From Psychroserpens luteus (GTDB taxonomy: Bacteria > Bacteroidota > Bacteroidia > Flavobacteriales > Flavobacteriaceae), in NCBI RefSeq assembly GCF_015319355.1, contig NZ_JADILU010000004.1, positions 434,001-498,000 of the forward strand: a DNA stretch of 64,000 bases, in the 5' to 3' direction. A program made the translations under genes and the position numbers. Positions within the stretch are counted from its first letter, which is position 1, and each line of letters begins with the position of its first letter. A model generated the notes under the pieces. That model was not told the DNA's origin. It saw nothing but the letters and a program-made list of their open reading frames with translations, and ran no database searches. This document shows, piece after piece, positions 62,601 through 64,000 of this stretch.

Positions 62601-63544
62601 CCAATTTTTCCTAAATTATTTTCATCTACTTCATGAAATTGATAGTCTTGAAATGTTGTAATTTCTAGAGAAGCTTCATCTTCTGGCTGATTTAATGTAG
62701 TTATACGTTTTCCGAAGCCACCTTGAGTAGTAATGTAATAATAGGACTTATCTGCGTACAAATTTATGTTTGTATCACTTTCTTGGTTGTACTCGGTAGG
62801 TCCTTCAGCATAAAACAAGATATAATCATTATCATTAAAAACACCATCTTCTCCACCAATAAACCGAATTGCATTCTCCTGTAAATCAATTGGAGCAGGC
62901 TCACTATTTGGTAATGGAAGCATAGCACCTCCATTCCCAAACAGCTTTATTGTTCTTGGATCTCCATTGGTATTTACTCCCATTGAGTTTAAAAAACTCT
63001 TATTAAGTATAAAAACTCCCGATTTTTCTACATAAAAACGTTTCCACTCTCCAGTACTTAGTACAGAACTAACAATCTCTTGATTGTTTAAATTTGTTCT
63101 ATTAGCTAAACTTCCATATTGATAATTTACAGTAAAAGCTGTTATTTTTTTATAAACACCTCTATCATTAACTATAGGAGTAATTTCAAAATATGCAGAT
63201 ATGTTATCTCTTTCTATAGCATTCTTCAATTTTACTTGAGGTGCATTTGGTATTGTAGATAATGGTAAATCTTTTAATTCTGAAACACTTATAGTTGCAT
63301 ATGATACTTGAGTAAGTTCAACAGAACTTTCATCTATATATGTAGACTCATCCCAGAGAGAAAAAAAAGTGATTCCTTTTTTATAAGTAAAACCAAAATG
63401 CTTTTTATCAAATGCAGGAATTTCAATGCTAGAATTTTGTGTCTCTAAAACTGTAAAACCATCCCAATCAATATTAAATTGTTTTTGTTGTGCATTACCA
63501 AAAAATGCAATTAATAGAAAAGGTAAGAGTAAATATTTTTTCAT
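59699..63544 (-). CDS. porU: Type IX secretion system sortase PorU
   Basis: 1281 residues. Signal peptide (YLLLPFLLIAFFGNAQ), a long beta-rich N-terminal region, then the C25 gingipain-like peptidase domain (about 540-920) with catalytic His780 in YFGHGG and Cys814 in TVTCEF. The C-terminus has an Ig-like segment and a T9SS sorting-type domain (NYPNPF, VSGKIVRTL, WDGRDDFGDKIGKGVYVYKL). PorU cuts the C-terminal signal from T9SS cargo and attaches lipopolysaccharide, holding surface proteins such as gliding adhesins. It is transcribed with porV and divergently from gldJ, with a 250-bp shared upstream region. Confidence 0.95.
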   Translation of the reverse strand: MKKYLLLPFLLIAFFGNAQQKQFNIDWDGFTVLETQNSSIEIPAFDKKHFGFTYKKGITFFSLWDESTYIDESSVELTQVSYATISVSELKDLPLSTIPNAPQVKLKNAIERDNISAYFEITPIVNDRGVYKKITAFTVNYQYGSLANRTNLNNQEIVSSVLSTGEWKRFYVEKSGVFILNKSFLNSMGVNTNGDPRTIKLFGNGGAMLPLPNSEPAPIDLQENAIRFIGGEDGVFNDNDYILFYAEGPTEYNQESDTNINLYADKSYYYITTQGGFGKRITTLNQPEDEASLEITTFQDYQFHEVDENNLGKIGRRWFGERFDVENEKEFNFSFPNLITTEPAKVRVLAAAVSETSSSSMQFVLNGNLEATMGFNAVEDPILADGKSIQNDFTLNTEDVTVKLIYNNNSNPSTQGYLDYISIEATRGLIFEGTQFVFKNNQVALSSGIVQYTLTNATNVQEVWDITDKYNVKAVINSDQNSTLVFKDIAGSAKKYLTVTSSNYFQPSRDGNTSVANQDIKGTIFKNTQGEFQDIDYIIIANNNYISQANRLAQINRDQYGLNVKVVTLNEIYQEFSSGKQDIAAIRNMVQYVYQNASEPSKRLKYLCLFGDASYDYKDRISNNTNIVPVWNSTESFSLVSSFISDDFYGMMDQNEGEMEGSELLDIAVGRILADTPQRAKELVDKIEGYYGEEAFGSWRNNVVTIADDVDKAWEIILETTTDEIANEITTEKPFINVTKILTDSYQQQSSASGERYPSVNEAIKNALDVGALVVNYFGHGGEDGLAAERIFTKVDAQEIRNLCKFNLFITVTCEFTKFDNPNRQTSGEFTFWNKEGGAIGLITTTRQIFVTVGVTVNEELDAYLFSYGSNDYPTIAEALRLTKNDPSVVGNPQKSLVFFIGDPAMKLAFAKPEIRLTAVNDVPVAQQTEPLKALDRVKMSGEVYDTSGNFLSNYNGILTATVMDKEIDRQTLGNNGITSNGDLIILDFKTLGETMFKGQATVTNGKFDFEFVVPRDIGIPIGQGKVGFYSKQDNILDDKSGYSFDIQVGGINENAEEDNIGPVINLFMNDENFVSGGITNEQPVLIARLQDDNGINTASGIGHDITSIIDGDETNPFILNDYYEASVDDYTNGKLSYPFRDLEPGLHTLTFKAWDVYNNASSAQIEFNVRDKDEELVITNVLNYPNPFIDYTEFWFNHNSSDVLDVSVQIFTVSGKIVRTLNGQTSGGGKITSSLSKDIVWDGRDDFGDKIGKGVYVYKLKVRSNSLNKQVEKIEKLVIL

Positions 63545-63794
63545 AGTTAAATAACGTCTATTAGGTCGTGATATTATTTAGTGCAACTTTTTTATTCAAA
63601 ATTACAACAATAATTGATTTAATCGTTCGTTATTAAAGACAAAATACATCGATAAACAGACTAAAAGTCCGTTATTCTGTATAAAAAAAGGGATGAAATG
63701 CAATTTTTTTTGCATGATTTTAGTAAAAAGTATTGTAAGTTTACCTTTAATTACTATATTGCGTCTCTAAAATTTAATTAGCTTACTTAAAAGT
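63545..63794. other. Shared upstream region of porU and gldJ
   Basis: 250 bp of AT-rich sequence between divergent starts; no ORF or hairpin of note. It must hold both promoters. Confidence 0.6.
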
Positions 63795-64000
63795 ATGGAT
63801 ATGAAAAACGTCTTAAACCTAAGGATACTATTAGCCCTAGTTGTATCTTTAACAATTGTTAGTTGTAGTAGAAACTCTTCAAAGAATACATCAAGAGCTA
63901 CAGGTTGGAAAATCAATGACAAAAATGGTGGTTTCCAATACAATGACAAATTCCAAGAGCAAGAAACTGCTCCAGGATTAGTATTTGTTGAAGGAGGAAC
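63795..64000 (+). CDS. gldJ: Gliding motility lipoprotein GldJ, 5' part (gene runs off the window)
   Basis: An open frame from ATG 63795 to the right edge, 68 complete codons. It starts MDMKNVLNLRILLALVVSLT, with a lipoprotein Cys (TIVSCSRNSSK), and continues RATGWKINDKNGGFQYND, QEQETAPGLVFVEGG. The ATGWKINDxxGGFQ and PGLVFVEGG blocks are the start of the FGE-sulfatase-like lipoprotein GldJ. It is required for gliding and for T9SS function in Flavobacterium. ATG 63801 is an alternative start. The divergent neighbour is porU, an order known from flavobacteria. Confidence 0.88.
   Translation, partial: MDMKNVLNLRILLALVVSLTIVSCSRNSSKNTSRATGWKINDKNGGFQYNDKFQEQETAPGLVFVEGG

Overview
The window is a 64 kb chromosomal segment of a marine-type Flavobacteriaceae bacterium (phylum Bacteroidota). 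The AT-rich composition, the scarcity of Shine-Dalgarno sequences, a TAnnTTTG-type promoter, the DUF6090, DUF6249 and DUF4349 families, and the type IX secretion and gliding genes (porU, porV, start of gldJ) all point there. The genus cannot be fixed from sequence reading alone. I saw no rRNA, tRNA, CRISPR array, insertion sequence or prophage.

Layout. 0-13.6 kb: mostly core and envelope genes (5' part of a secreted BNR-type protein, sodium:solute symporter, CoA-binding protein, TonB-dependent-type beta-barrel protein, a frameshifted lipoprotein with small membrane ORFs, KAS III, HtpG, Dus, Crp/Fnr regulator). 13.9-32 kb: an accessory region in which every gene is on the plus strand. Most are single genes separated by a diverged ~130 bp intergenic repeat, which gives a cassette-array appearance. 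It includes three DUF6090 paralogues, a nucleotide pyrophosphatase-like lipoprotein, an alpha/beta hydrolase, a lipoprotein-type agmatine deiminase, and a cluster with two PD-(D/E)XK nucleases, a glycine-zipper protein, membrane proteins and a P-loop ATPase that looks like an uncharacterised defence or conflict module. 32-41.7 kb: serine hydrolase, pyruvate carboxylase, MFS transporter, MOSC protein, DEAD-box helicase, DUF2306 protein. 41.7-46.3 kb: two neighbouring ECF sigma/anti-sigma systems. 46.3-53.2 kb: small secreted and lipoprotein genes. 53.2-64 kb: minus-strand SDR, M28 peptidase, pdhC-pdhA, cdd, porV and porU, then plus-strand gldJ running off the end.

Connections. Four sites matching an ECF-type promoter (GTAAC, 16-17 nt, CGTC) link the sigma gene at 45.2-45.8 kb to itself, to the divergent DUF6249 gene, to the beta-barrel gene at 2.5 kb and to the serine hydrolase at 32.2 kb: a putative envelope-stress regulon readable inside one window. 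The barrel gene's 5' leader is almost entirely a CAAT tetranucleotide tract, so it may also be tuned by repeat length. REP-like palindromes lie between genes and, in at least one clear case (pdhC) and one probable case (an anti-sigma factor), in frame inside coding sequence. The octamer TTCCGAAG/CTTCGGAA recurs far more often than composition predicts, in genes and between them.
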